From JALGWN01 sp964598025 (GTDB lineage Bacteria > Arandabacterota > Arandabacteria > Arandabacterales > Arandabacteraceae): 64,000 bases of DNA. Under the pieces are notes generated by a model. The model was not told the origin of the DNA, did no database searches, and saw only the letters and a list, made by a program, of their open reading frames with translations. Where the stretch lies: the NCBI GenBank assembly GCA_964598025.1, contig CAZRAU010000003.1, positions 16,137-80,136 of the forward strand, written 5' to 3'. Below are positions 1-9,229 of this stretch, one piece after another (the stretch's first letter is position 1; every line of letters starts with the position of its first letter). The translations under genes and the position numbers were made by a program.

Positions 1-2
1 TC

Positions 3-2144
3 AGGCAAGAGCACAGTGCGGATAACGCAATTGAACTGCTTAAGAGGAAGCTCGCGCTCAAGGCGAGGGTATTGCGTGACGCCACGTGGGCGGAGCTGCC
101 CGCGGCAGAAATCGTACCCGGCGACGTCATACGTGTCCGCCTGGGTGATATCTTCCCGGCAGACGTCAAACTCATAGACGGCGATTACCTTCAGGTCGAC
201 GAGTCGGCCCTAACCGGCGAGTCCTTGCCGGTCGACAAGCATGCGTCCGACGTTGGATATTCAGGCTCCGTTATCCGCCAGGGCGAGATGGATGCGGTCG
301 TAGTCACGACCGGCATGAACACATACTTCGGGATGACGGCGAAACTGGTGGAGGGGGCCAAGACGCAGAGTCATTTCCAGAAGGCAATCGTGAAGATAGG
401 CGATTACTTGATCGTCCTCGCAATCATGCTGGTCGCCCTGATCTTCCTGGTCGCTGTCTTCCGCCACGAAGGTATGGCACAGACGCTTCAGTTCGCCCTG
501 GTTCTCACCGTTGCCGCGATCCCGGCGGCCCTGCCTGCGGTTCTTTCGATCACCATGGCAGTGGGTGCCGTGGCGCTTGCCGGGAAAGAGGCCATAGTAA
601 GCAGATTGGTCGCAATCGAAGAGATGGCCGGCATGGATGTCCTGTGTTCGGATAAGACCGGCACCATTACCAAGAACGAGCTCACCGTCGGCGAGATCAA
701 ACCTCTCGGCCTGTTCGCAACGGAACAAGTCCTCCTGTTCGCAACGCTCGCATCCCGTGAAGAGGACAAAGACGCGATCGATACGGCGATCATAGCGAGA
801 GCCGCGAGCGCCGGACAGGGCCACGCTCTAGCCGAACGTTACAAGGCAGTAGCCTTCAAACCTTTCGACCCGGTGGCAAAGCGGACGGAGGCCACCATTG
901 ACGGACCTCAGGGCCGTTTCAAGGTGACCAAGGGCGCTCCGCAGGTCATCCTGTCGCTTATCGCCGATGGCCAAGCGCTCAGGGATCAAGTCGACGAAGG
1001 GGTAAACAGCTTCGCCGCCAAAGGGTACCGCGCACTTGGGGTAGCCACGGCCGGCGACAACAGTGACTGGCAATTCGCAGGCCTCATCGCGCTATATGAT
1101 CCCCCTCGCGAGGATTCCGCCGAGACCATAAAGACCGCCCGCAACATGGGTGTACAGGTCAAAATGGTCACGGGCGATCATGAGGCGATTGCCAAGGAGA
1201 TTGCGAAAGAGGTGAATCTGGATACCAACATACTGCCGGCGTCGGCTTTCCTGGATAGGAACGACACGGAGGCCCTGGCTGTAGTCGAGGGCGCGTCAGG
1301 TTTTGCCAGGGTCTTCCCGGAGCACAAGTATCACATAGTGGAGATCCTCCAGGCCGCAAAACACATCGTCGGCATGACCGGAGACGGCGTAAATGACGCC
1401 CCTGCACTCAAGAAGGCGGACGTCGGGATAGCCGTCGCGGGAGCCAACGATGCGGCGAAATCCGCGGCTGCAATAGTCCTCACCAGACCCGGCCTGTCAG
1501 TGATCATAGACGCGATAAAGCAGAGCCGTCAGATCTTCCAGCGTATGAACAACTATGCGGTATATCGTATATCCGAGACCATCCGAGTCTTATTCTTCAC
1601 TACGCTGTCAATCATCGTCTTTCGCTTCTATCCCGTGACGGCTCTGATGATAGTCCTCTTGGCTCTCCTGAATGATCTGCCGATCATGACGATCGCCTAT
1701 GACAACGTCAAGTACTCGAACGAGCCCGAGAAATGGAACATACGGACCCTCTTGGGCATCGCCACATTCATCGGGCTCATCGGAGTAGTATCATCGTTCG
1801 GGGTCCTGTATATCGGTCGAGATGTCTTGCACCTGAGTCGCGATGTTCTGCAGTCTTTCATTTATCTCAAGCTATCGGTTGCGGGACATACCGTTCTTCT
1901 TGCCGCCCGGACGCGGGGTCCCTTCTGGTCCGTGAAGCCGGCCCGGCCCCTTTTGCTCGCGGTCATATCCACCCAGATCGTCGCGACCCTGATCACGGTT
2001 TACGGGATCCTCTTGCCTGCCATGGGCTGGAGAAACGCTCTCTTCATCTGGGCATACGCGTTGGTGGCTTTTGTCATTACCGACTCTCTGAAGGTCGCTT
2101 TCTACAGGGTGTTGGATCACAAGGGATTGCGGTGGGCAAGATAG
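3..2144 (+). CDS. P-type (P3A) plasma-membrane proton-efflux ATPase, 5' end outside window
   Basis: ATP-driven cation pump of the inner membrane, most like the H+-exporting P3A family. The reading frame is open from base 3, so the N-terminus and first membrane helices lie off the left edge; a TTG at 72 is an internal Leu, because the upstream codons also read like the family (a charged stretch ending in KLALKARV). Visible in order: the actuator motif LTGES, two helices ending in a PAALPAVLS kink, the phosphorylation motif CSDKTGTITKNEL, the nucleotide-binding KGAPQ, MVTGDH, the hinge GMTGDGVNDAPALKKADVG, and about six C-terminal helices. The family call is firm; proton as the ion is inferred from similarity. 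It is convergent with the histidine kinase at 2184. Confidence 0.9.
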   Translation, partial: RQEHSADNAIELLKRKLALKARVLRDATWAELPAAEIVPGDVIRVRLGDIFPADVKLIDGDYLQVDESALTGESLPVDKHASDVGYSGSVIRQGEMDAVVVTTGMNTYFGMTAKLVEGAKTQSHFQKAIVKIGDYLIVLAIMLVALIFLVAVFRHEGMAQTLQFALVLTVAAIPAALPAVLSITMAVGAVALAGKEAIVSRLVAIEEMAGMDVLCSDKTGTITKNELTVGEIKPLGLFATEQVLLFATLASREEDKDAIDTAIIARAASAGQGHALAERYKAVAFKPFDPVAKRTEATIDGPQGRFKVTKGAPQVILSLIADGQALRDQVDEGVNSFAAKGYRALGVATAGDNSDWQFAGLIALYDPPREDSAETIKTARNMGVQVKMVTGDHEAIAKEIAKEVNLDTNILPASAFLDRNDTEALAVVEGASGFARVFPEHKYHIVEILQAAKHIVGMTGDGVNDAPALKKADVGIAVAGANDAAKSAAAIVLTRPGLSVIIDAIKQSRQIFQRMNNYAVYRISETIRVLFFTTLSIIVFRFYPVTALMIVLLALLNDLPIMTIAYDNVKYSNEPEKWNIRTLLGIATFIGLIGVVSSFGVLYIGRDVLHLSRDVLQSFIYLKLSVAGHTVLLAARTRGPFWSVKPARPLLLAVISTQIVATLITVYGILLPAMGWRNALFIWAYALVAFVITDSLKVAFYRVLDHKGLRWAR

Positions 2145-2148
2145 CCTG

Positions 2149-2166
2149 CCGGAGACAGCCGGCATT
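2149..2166 (+). terminator. Hairpin after the P-type ATPase
   Basis: Perfect 6-bp stem TGCCGG/CCGGCA with a 6-nt loop begins five bases after the ATPase stop and is followed by TTGCCTTT. It sits between two convergent genes, so it could serve either. The T tract is weak, so this is a plausible rather than proven terminator. Confidence 0.45.
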
Positions 2167-2183
2167 GCCTTTGAGGTGTGCCG

Positions 2184-3221
2184 TTAAGTAACTTCCGGGG
2201 ATCCGGGCGGTTGTGCACAACCCGGGAGATCGAACCAGAACGAAGCCCCGCCATGGGGAAGGTTCCTCACCTCAATACGGCTGCCGTGTGCCTGGACTAC
2301 ACGCTGTGCTATCGCAAGCCCCAAACCGCTGCCGCCCTCCCGTTGTCCTGCAAACGGCTCAAAGAGCTTCTGCAACATATCCTCCGGTATGCCTCGCCCG
2401 GAGTCGCGAACCTCGACACGGAGCAGCCCCCCCGGCTTGCAGCATAGCGATAGATGGACGCTGCCGCCGCGCGGCGTATAATGAACGGCGTTGTCAATCA
2501 GGTTGATCAACACCTGCACCATCCTATCGAGGTCACAGTTCAGCCTGAGTTCAGGCGAATCGCACGATTCAACCAAACTGACGCCATTGGTCTCTGCCAC
2601 AAGCCCCATCACATCCCGGGTTCGATCCAGCAGGTCGCCGGCGCGGCACGATTCCATTTGGACGGGCTGAAAACGCGCGAAATCCAGCGCGTCGTGCACC
2701 AGACGCTCGAGACGGGCGGATTCAACCTTTATGACCTCGAGGTTCTCCCGGGAGTCCAGCGCCAGACCGTTCCGGCGCAGAAGCATCCGCGCAAAACCGC
2801 CGATAGCTATCAGGGGCGACTTCATCTCGTGTGCCATCATCGCGGCCGCCTTTCCCAGGGAGGCAAGCCGCTCCGCCTCCTGCGCCTTTCGGTGGTGTTC
2901 ACGTTCCCTGTTTACAATGGTCCCCACAAGCACTCCGACCCCGAACAGCAGCGCCAGGTCGAGGGCAAAATCCAGAAGCAGCGCCTTGGGCGTGAAATCC
3001 CTGAGCGCAAGCGATGGTCCATAGATCAGAGCTATCACGCTCGCCGCAAGCAGGCCGCCCCGTAGACCATAGATGAGTGCCGCAAGTGTCACTGGAACAT
3101 AGTAGAGCTTGGCGTAGATCACCTGGTCCGCTTCCAACCTGGCGCTGGTCACGTAGTGCAAGATGCTTATCGTAACGACCATCGTGCCTATTGTGACAAA
3201 CGATCTTCTGTTCTCGGACAT
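2184..3221 (-). CDS. Membrane-bound sensor histidine kinase
   Basis: Two-component sensor kinase of 345 aa. The N-terminal third holds about four transmembrane segments and no obvious periplasmic sensor domain, so it probably senses within the membrane. Next come a short coiled linker, the HisKA H-box (AHEMKSPL, phospho-acceptor His) and an HATPase_c domain with N box (LINLIDNAVHYT), G1 (DSGRGIPEDML) and G2 (GGSGLGLAI). The start at 3221 is preferred because GGAGG lies 10 nt upstream; an in-frame ATG at 3287 adds 22 basic residues but has no Shine-Dalgarno. It follows the phosphoketolase stop with almost no spacer, so the two are probably co-transcribed. No response regulator is visible nearby. 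Confidence 0.85.
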   Translation of the reverse strand: MSENRRSFVTIGTMVVTISILHYVTSARLEADQVIYAKLYYVPVTLAALIYGLRGGLLAASVIALIYGPSLALRDFTPKALLLDFALDLALLFGVGVLVGTIVNREREHHRKAQEAERLASLGKAAAMMAHEMKSPLIAIGGFARMLLRRNGLALDSRENLEVIKVESARLERLVHDALDFARFQPVQMESCRAGDLLDRTRDVMGLVAETNGVSLVESCDSPELRLNCDLDRMVQVLINLIDNAVHYTPRGGSVHLSLCCKPGGLLRVEVRDSGRGIPEDMLQKLFEPFAGQREGGSGLGLAIAQRVVQAHGSRIEVRNLPHGGASFWFDLPGCAQPPGSPEVT

Positions 3222-3299
3222 ATCCTGCGGACCTCCGCCGTTGCCGGATCGTCTGCTCAGAAAGGGCCGCGAGCGTAAGATCTTCATCCGGAGCTCATG

Positions 3300-5666
3300 C
3301 TACTCGGCCTTCCAGGTCCACTCCCGGATCTCCGGCATATCCTGTCCATGTCTGTTGATGTACGCCCTGTGATCGATCAGCTTATCGCGCACATGCTGCT
3401 TCAAGTAAGCGGCGGCATAGCCCAGCTTCGGCACCCTGTCTATTACATCGGCGACGAGATGAAACCGATCCAGATCATTGCGGACCACCATATCGAAGGG
3501 CGTGGTGGTAGTGCCCTCCTCCTTGTAGCCTCTTGCGTGAATGTTCTTATGGTTGGTCCGCCGGTACGTGAGGCGGTGGATCAACCATGGGTAACCGTGA
3601 TAGGCGAAGATGACGGGCCTGTCCGTCGTGAACAGCGTGTCGAATTCGGCGCTGGAGAGACCGTGCGGGTGTTCTTCCTTCGGCTGAAGCGTCATCAGGT
3701 CAACCACATTGATGACACGCACTTTCAGATCTGGTGCGTACTCAAGCAATATCTCCACTGCTGCAAGCGTCTCAAGCGTGGGCACATCACCCGCGCATGC
3801 CATCACAACGTCCGGCTCGCTTCCTCTGTCGCTACTCGCCCACTCCCAGATGCCTATGCCCGACGAGCAGTGTTTGATGGCCGACTCCACGTCGAGCCAT
3901 TGGGGCTGAGGCTGCTTGCCGGCGACGATCACATTGACGTAGTTGCGGCTCCTCAGGCAGTGATCGGTTACGGAGAGCAAGGTATTTGCGTCAGGAGGAA
4001 AGTACACACGTACCACATCGGCCTTTTTGTTCACAACATGGTCAATGAACCCGGGATCCTGGTGGCTGAAACCATTGTGGTCCTGCCGCCAGACATGGGA
4101 AGTCAGGAGATAGTTGAGGCTGGCTATGGGACGCCGCCACGGTATGTCGCTCCGGGTGACTTTGAGCCATTTGGCATGCTGGTTGAACATCGAGTCCACA
4201 ATGTGGATAAAGGCTTCGTAGCAGGAGAAGAGGCCGTGTCGCCCGGTCAGAAGATATCCCTCCAGCCAGCCCTGGCATGTATGCTCGCTCAGCACCTCCA
4301 TGACCCTGCCGTCCGGGGAAAGGTGGTCATCGCCCGGGACGGTTTCCGCATTCCAGGCCCTGTCTGTGACCTCGAACAGAGCATCGAGGCGATTGGATGC
4401 CGTCTCGTCGGGTCCCATCACCCGGAAGTTCCGGCTTGTTGCGTTGAGTTTCATTACGTCGCGCAGAAAGCGGCCCATCACCCTGGTGGCCTCGGCCACA
4501 CTTGCCCCGGGTTTGGTAACGTCGACCGCAAAGCTCCTGAAATCGGGCATCTTGAGATCTTTGAGCAGAAGACCTCCGTTGGCATGCGGATTCGCCCCCA
4601 TACGACGGTCGCCTTTGGGGGCCAGTTCGGCGAGCTCCGGGATCAGAGCTCCGGTCTCATCAAAGAGGTCCTCACTCTCATAGCTCTTCATCCAGGTTTC
4701 CAGGATCTTGATGTGCTCGGGGTGGCCGGCCATGTCTCCCACGGGCACCTGGTGCGCCCGCCATGTCCCTTCGATCTTCTTCCCGTCGACTTCCTTGGGG
4801 CCGGTCCAACCCTTGGGGGTACGCAGTACGATCATCGGCCATCTGGGGCGCGCGGTCATCTTCTTGGTGCGGGCTTCCTCCTGCATGGCCCTTATCTCCG
4901 CAATGACCGCATCCAACGTCTCCGCCATCAAAAGGTGCATAGGCTCGGGCTCCGACCCCTCGACGAAATAGGGTCTGTAGCCATAGCCGGCGAACAAGCT
5001 CTCGATCTCCTCACGGCTGATCCTCGCCAGGACCGTGGGATTGGCGATCTTGTAACCGTTGAGGTGGAGAATAGGCAGGACGGCCCCGTCTCTCTCCGGG
5101 TTAAGAAACTTGTTCGAATGCCACGCGGTCGCAAGGGGCCCCGTTTCGGCCTCCCCGTCTCCTACCACGCAGGCCGCAATGAGATCGGGATTGTCGAATA
5201 CCGCCCCGAAGGCATGAGCCAGCGAATAGCCCAGTTCCCCACCTTCATTTATCGAGCCCGGCGTCTCAGGTGCCGCATGACTCGGAATCCCACCGGGAAA
5301 AGAGAACTGTCCGAAGAGTCTCTTCATACCATCCGCGTCTCGGGATATGTTGGGATAGAATTCGCTGTATGTCCCCTCCAGATAGGTGTTGGCAACAACT
5401 GCAGGGCCACCGTGTCCAGGGCCTGTTACGAAAATCATGTTGAGGTCATGCTCCTTGATCACACGATTGAGATGGGCATAGATGAAGTTGAGCCCCGGAG
5501 TCGTGCCCCAGTGGCCGAGCAGCCGCGGTTTGATGTGCTCCAACGCTAGGGGTTGCTTGAGCATGGGGTTGTCATAGAGATAGATCTGCCCGACCGACAG
5601 GTAATTCGCCGCGCGCCAGTAGGCATTCATGAGTTTTACTTGTTCTTTGGAAAGCGCTTTCGACAT
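3300..5666 (-). CDS. xfp: Xylulose-5-phosphate/fructose-6-phosphate phosphoketolase
   Basis: ThDP-dependent phosphoketolase that cleaves xylulose-5-P (and usually fructose-6-P) with phosphate to acetyl-P plus an aldose phosphate. The full family length (about 790 aa) is present. Recognisable blocks are AYWRAANYLSVGQIYL near the N-terminus, GPGHGG, the TYSEFYPN segment, and the ThDP/Mg motif GDGEAETGP followed by WHSNKFLNPERDGAVLPILH. The start at 5666 has GGGGG 5 nt upstream; an ATG at 5678 (three bases after the upstream stop) would add four residues. The gene lies between a lipoprotein gene and the sensor kinase on one strand. The enzyme suggests an acetyl-phosphate-yielding bypass of glycolysis; no acetate kinase is visible here. 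Confidence 0.95.
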   Translation of the reverse strand: MSKALSKEQVKLMNAYWRAANYLSVGQIYLYDNPMLKQPLALEHIKPRLLGHWGTTPGLNFIYAHLNRVIKEHDLNMIFVTGPGHGGPAVVANTYLEGTYSEFYPNISRDADGMKRLFGQFSFPGGIPSHAAPETPGSINEGGELGYSLAHAFGAVFDNPDLIAACVVGDGEAETGPLATAWHSNKFLNPERDGAVLPILHLNGYKIANPTVLARISREEIESLFAGYGYRPYFVEGSEPEPMHLLMAETLDAVIAEIRAMQEEARTKKMTARPRWPMIVLRTPKGWTGPKEVDGKKIEGTWRAHQVPVGDMAGHPEHIKILETWMKSYESEDLFDETGALIPELAELAPKGDRRMGANPHANGGLLLKDLKMPDFRSFAVDVTKPGASVAEATRVMGRFLRDVMKLNATSRNFRVMGPDETASNRLDALFEVTDRAWNAETVPGDDHLSPDGRVMEVLSEHTCQGWLEGYLLTGRHGLFSCYEAFIHIVDSMFNQHAKWLKVTRSDIPWRRPIASLNYLLTSHVWRQDHNGFSHQDPGFIDHVVNKKADVVRVYFPPDANTLLSVTDHCLRSRNYVNVIVAGKQPQPQWLDVESAIKHCSSGIGIWEWASSDRGSEPDVVMACAGDVPTLETLAAVEILLEYAPDLKVRVINVVDLMTLQPKEEHPHGLSSAEFDTLFTTDRPVIFAYHGYPWLIHRLTYRRTNHKNIHARGYKEEGTTTTPFDMVVRNDLDRFHLVADVIDRVPKLGYAAAYLKQHVRDKLIDHRAYINRHGQDMPEIREWTWKAE

Positions 5667-5681
5667 GACCGCCCCCATGGG

Positions 5682-6131
5682 TTACTTCTCGTATTCCGAC
5701 ACGGCCTTCTCGTAGGCCTGCTTGAGGTCGTCCATCGCGGTGTCTGTTCCGGCCTTCAGGTGGGTCCAGGCATTCCCACTCGCGCTCTTTACTTCGGCAA
5801 GCCGCTCTCTTACGGATTCTTGCTGCTTCTCAAGCGCCTGGATTTTCTCCTCTAGCGAAGCCTTGGTGTCCTGACCTGCCAGCTGGGCCTGTTTCCTGAG
5901 CTCGTCGATCTTGTCCTGGTATTCCTTCAGTTGCTCCTCTATATCCGCCATATACTCGTCCTTATGTTCCAGGGTGTAGGTCTTCGCCGCGTCGATGGAT
6001 TCCTTTGCTTCCTGCTTGACCTGCTCCGAACTCACCTTCTGCTTGCTCGCGGCTTGGTCCTTTTCCCCGCAGCCGGCAGCGAACACTACCGTTAAGACCA
6101 TCAACACCAGTGCAACGACCAAATACCGCAT
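5682..6131 (-). CDS. Small coiled-coil lipoprotein
   Basis: 149-aa exported protein. A basic start and hydrophobic stretch end in the lipobox-like FAAGC, predicting lipid attachment at the Cys. The rest is highly charged, rich in Glu, Lys, Gln and Ala, and heptad-like between about residues 45 and 120, so mostly helical coiled coil. A strong AAGGAGG lies 6 nt before the ATG. It is the first gene of the run into phosphoketolase and the histidine kinase, with a 15-bp or shorter spacer. I do not recognise a named family; a periplasmic or envelope-stress accessory role is only a guess. Confidence 0.75.
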   Translation of the reverse strand: MRYLVVALVLMVLTVVFAAGCGEKDQAASKQKVSSEQVKQEAKESIDAAKTYTLEHKDEYMADIEEQLKEYQDKIDELRKQAQLAGQDTKASLEEKIQALEKQQESVRERLAEVKSASGNAWTHLKAGTDTAMDDLKQAYEKAVSEYEK

Positions 6132-6503
6132 GACGCACCCTCCTTGTTAGGGACTATTCCTGTTAGGCCCATCCGTGTGCAAACACCGCTCCGAGATACC
6201 CTGATTCATCTCTCTTCGCGGGCCTTCCCCGAGCCCCTTCGGACATCTATAGATGCCTCCTTCTAAGCATACATGATTCCAATCTGCGGTACCAACATTC
6301 TCTCCCAAGCCGGAAGCCTCTCCGGCTGCCAAGTCAGCCCGGTCCTGCGCCTCATACGAAAACCCTCCGCCGCCTGAGGTGTGTCGAATGCGATCGCGTA
6401 CGCTCCGAGCTCCCATATGATCGCCGGAGCTCCCACTCCCGGTTGTGCCAACACCGCGGGGTCAAACAAGGGTGATATGATCCCGGCCGCTGTGAGGAAC
6501 CGC
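6132..6503. other. Intergenic stretch without a convincing gene
   Basis: This stretch lies between the permease stop and the lipoprotein start, both genes on the minus strand. A 101-codon minus-strand frame (6263-6568) runs through it and into the permease, but it has no Shine-Dalgarno and no family resemblance. A 12-bp perfect palindrome CATCTATAGATG lies at about 6243-6254. I could not pick a convincing promoter for the lipoprotein operon. Confidence 0.4.
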
Positions 6504-7790
6504 TCATTCGTCGCTCGACGGCCTGAGGATCCGCGAGGTGTATTGCCTGTAAAGCCATTCGGCCGCAAAAGCCACTCCGACTATGGCGCCGAGCACAACA
6601 AGAGTTAGCGGGGCCTTGCGAATGAAGTAGTACACGAGAGAGGCAAATGCCAGGATACAACCGGTAACCGATGCCCAAATCACAAGCGGCTTTGCGCCGG
6701 TCTGCCTGTAAAGCCTTAGATGGCCGATATTCACTGCCGCATAAATAAGAAGGAAGGAAGCGCTGCCAACCATGGCTATGCCTTCAATGGCCAGGGAGTT
6801 GGTCGCCAAGAGCACAAGTCCGCTTGTTATGATCAGGCCCTCTCCTCCCTGTCTCCATACTTTCCGATCGAATAAGCCGGGCAGTTGCCCTTCCTTTGCA
6901 ATGATGTAACTGACATTGGCGCCGCCATAGAGGGTCGCGTTTATGGCCGATGCCGTCGAGAACAAGGCGGCAATCGCAATTATCTTGAATCCGACAAGGC
7001 CGAGGAATGGTTTGGCGGCCTGCGCCAGAGCGTAGTCCTTCGCATCCACGATGGCCGGGATAGGGAGGTTACCTATGACCGCAAGCGACACGGCCACGTA
7101 GATCATGATGACCATGAGAACACTCAGATAGAGTGCCCTGGGAAGGGTGACGCTTGGGTTCTCCATGTCTGCTGCGGCATTTGTGATCAGGCCGAACCCT
7201 TCATACGCCAGAAACACGATCGCCGCCCCGAATACGATGCTTGTGGCATGAGGCCAGTGCGCGATTGATAGCAACGGAGGCTTGATGAAGAAGAACCCGA
7301 TTGAAGCGAATGCCACAAGGATGATCACCTTTATGGCCACTATCATGGTCTCCGATCTGCCAACGGCCCCAGGCCCCAGGAAGTTCACCATGGTGAAGAC
7401 GACTATTATCGATGTCGCGAAGACATTCACCCAGATGCCGCTTGCGTGTGCCGGCAGAAAAGTGGCTGCATAGCTACCGAATGCTTTCGCATAGAGTGAC
7501 AGGGCGAATACATACCCGATCCAGAGAAGGATATTCACGCCCCCGCTGAGAACCCCACCACCGAGACCCCTTATGAGGAATTCAACCGGCCCGCCAGCCG
7601 ACGGAAATGCGGCACCCAACTTCGCATAGGAGTAGGTGCTGAGCAGAGCGACCAGTCCCGCAATCAGGAAAGAGAGGTAGACGGCATTGCCTGAAATTTG
7701 AGTGGCAACACCGAGGATCGAGAATATGCCTGCGCCGACCATCCCGCCTATGCCGATTGAGACCGCTGCCCCGAGGCCGATCTTTTTCAT
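6504..7790 (-). CDS. APC-family amino acid/polyamine permease
   Basis: 428-aa polytopic inner-membrane transporter with about 12 hydrophobic segments. The N-terminus carries the APC helix-1 signature (GIGGMVGAGIFSILG), and helix 6 contains the YEGFGLITNAAADMENP region typical of these permeases, ending in a short charged tail. The start has GGAGTGAG 5 nt upstream. The gene begins 33 bp after the tolC-like gene on the same strand, so it may be read from the efflux operon or from its own unseen promoter. The substrate cannot be read from sequence. Confidence 0.88.
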   Translation of the reverse strand: MKKIGLGAAVSIGIGGMVGAGIFSILGVATQISGNAVYLSFLIAGLVALLSTYSYAKLGAAFPSAGGPVEFLIRGLGGGVLSGGVNILLWIGYVFALSLYAKAFGSYAATFLPAHASGIWVNVFATSIIVVFTMVNFLGPGAVGRSETMIVAIKVIILVAFASIGFFFIKPPLLSIAHWPHATSIVFGAAIVFLAYEGFGLITNAAADMENPSVTLPRALYLSVLMVIMIYVAVSLAVIGNLPIPAIVDAKDYALAQAAKPFLGLVGFKIIAIAALFSTASAINATLYGGANVSYIIAKEGQLPGLFDRKVWRQGGEGLIITSGLVLLATNSLAIEGIAMVGSASFLLIYAAVNIGHLRLYRQTGAKPLVIWASVTGCILAFASLVYYFIRKAPLTLVVLGAIVGVAFAAEWLYRQYTSRILRPSSDE

Positions 7791-7823
7791 TGTCTCACTC
7801 CACGCAAGAGAGAAATCCCTTCC

Positions 7824-9176
7824 CTAATCCGCCGGGGGCACGGCCAAGCCAACCGCTCCCGTGGCCATGTCCCACTCGAAGCGGGCCACCATGTAGTCAT
7901 ATATCGCCAGGTAGCGATTCAGCCTCGCTTCATCAAGGCCCAGACGGGCGTCTTTGAGCTCGAGCTGTGTGGCAAGGCCGCTTCTTGAAGTCGTCTCGGC
8001 TATGCGGAAAGCCTTTTCGGCGCTGCTCAGGGTCGCCTCGGCGGATGCTATTCGCTCGCGCGCCTCTTTCATCCAGAGGAAGATGTTTGCGAGCTCGTTG
8101 CTGATATCATCACGCGCCTTCTCGATACTGATCCTGGTCTTTTCCAGGTCTATGGCGGCTTTCCGCGTGCGTGCCCGCGTCGCCCCGCCCATGAAGACCG
8201 GAATGGAAAGGCTCAGCGAACCACTCCATATGGTGTTTTCCCGGTCCAGACTCCACTCATCCGATTGCACGCTGTATGCCCCTGCCAGACTGCCGTGAAG
8301 CGTGGGATAGTAGGCGGCACGGTTGGCCTTCACGCCGGTCTCTCTAAGCTTCTCCTCCATGACAAGTGCGTTGTAATCGGGCCGACGCGCCAGTGAGGCC
8401 TCGACGTCCATGGTCTCTGCCATAGCGGGATACTCATCCAGTGAGAGCTCGAGGTTGACTTTCTCCTGCACGGGAATGCCCGCCATTGTCCTCACGTTGT
8501 TCATAACGAGCTCATAGTCCCGCCTGGCCTTCGACGTGTCCGGGATGGTGTTCTTCCAGCGCACTTCTGCTTGCAGGAGCGCGAATTCCGAGACCAGCCC
8601 GTTCTCGAACTTGGATTTGAGGCCGGCATAGTTTTCGGCGGCATTATGCTCCGCCGCCACCCTGACTTCCAGGACTTTCTCACACAGGACCGCCTGGTAG
8701 AAGATCTCTTTGGCTTGCGTGATGATGGCCTGGTAGCTTGCTTCGTACATGAAGTCTGTAATCTGCCGGTACTGCTTGGCCCCTCTGATGCCGTGTATCA
8801 CAGCGGGGCTGAAAATCACTTGATCCAACACGGCGGCCGCGCTGAACTCATTGCGCCGGCTGACCTTCAACTTGATATCGCCGCCCCCACCATCACCACC
8901 ATCCTCGCCATCGCTTAGCACCCCGGGGGAGATAAACATGTAGGTGTCCGTGAAATTGCGGACGTATCCCCCCTCGACGAGGATAGTCGGAAGTGCACCC
9001 GCCATGGCTTCATGCTTCTGTGCATCCGCAATGGCCCGATCCCTGTCGGCAAGATGGAGGTCCCTGCTGTGCGCAACCACAAGGGACAGGTATGCGTCCA
9101 GGTCAAGGGACTCAGCCGAGTCGGCATGACAGAAGACCAGCAGTATGCCTGTAATGATCAACACGGTTCTCTTCAT
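7824..9176 (-). CDS. TolC-family outer-membrane efflux protein
   Basis: 450-aa outer-membrane factor. A signal peptide (MKRTVLIITGILLVFC...) is followed by the two-fold OEP repeat: long helices rich in Ala, Glu and Arg alternating with strand pairs. The Asp/Gly-rich segment around residue 95 (GEDGGDGGGGDIK) is an unusual low-complexity insert. GGAGG lies 7 nt before the ATG. Its position directly after the RND pump and adaptor makes it the exit duct of that tripartite pump. Confidence 0.9.
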   Translation of the reverse strand: MKRTVLIITGILLVFCHADSAESLDLDAYLSLVVAHSRDLHLADRDRAIADAQKHEAMAGALPTILVEGGYVRNFTDTYMFISPGVLSDGEDGGDGGGGDIKLKVSRRNEFSAAAVLDQVIFSPAVIHGIRGAKQYRQITDFMYEASYQAIITQAKEIFYQAVLCEKVLEVRVAAEHNAAENYAGLKSKFENGLVSEFALLQAEVRWKNTIPDTSKARRDYELVMNNVRTMAGIPVQEKVNLELSLDEYPAMAETMDVEASLARRPDYNALVMEEKLRETGVKANRAAYYPTLHGSLAGAYSVQSDEWSLDRENTIWSGSLSLSIPVFMGGATRARTRKAAIDLEKTRISIEKARDDISNELANIFLWMKEARERIASAEATLSSAEKAFRIAETTSRSGLATQLELKDARLGLDEARLNRYLAIYDYMVARFEWDMATGAVGLAVPPAD

Positions 9177-9229
9177 TCTCGAGCCTCCGGTACCAGCTGC
9201 AGCGCTGGGAAGTTGTGCATTCTTGTCGG

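Noticed and set aside
3297..5549. 750-codon plus-strand frame opposite phosphoketolase
   Set aside because: It is the antisense of a clearly identified gene in GC-rich DNA. It has no ribosome site, and its composition is that of a shadow frame.
6263..6568. 101-codon minus-strand frame after the permease
   Set aside because: Overlaps the permease end, lacks a Shine-Dalgarno and has no recognisable domain.
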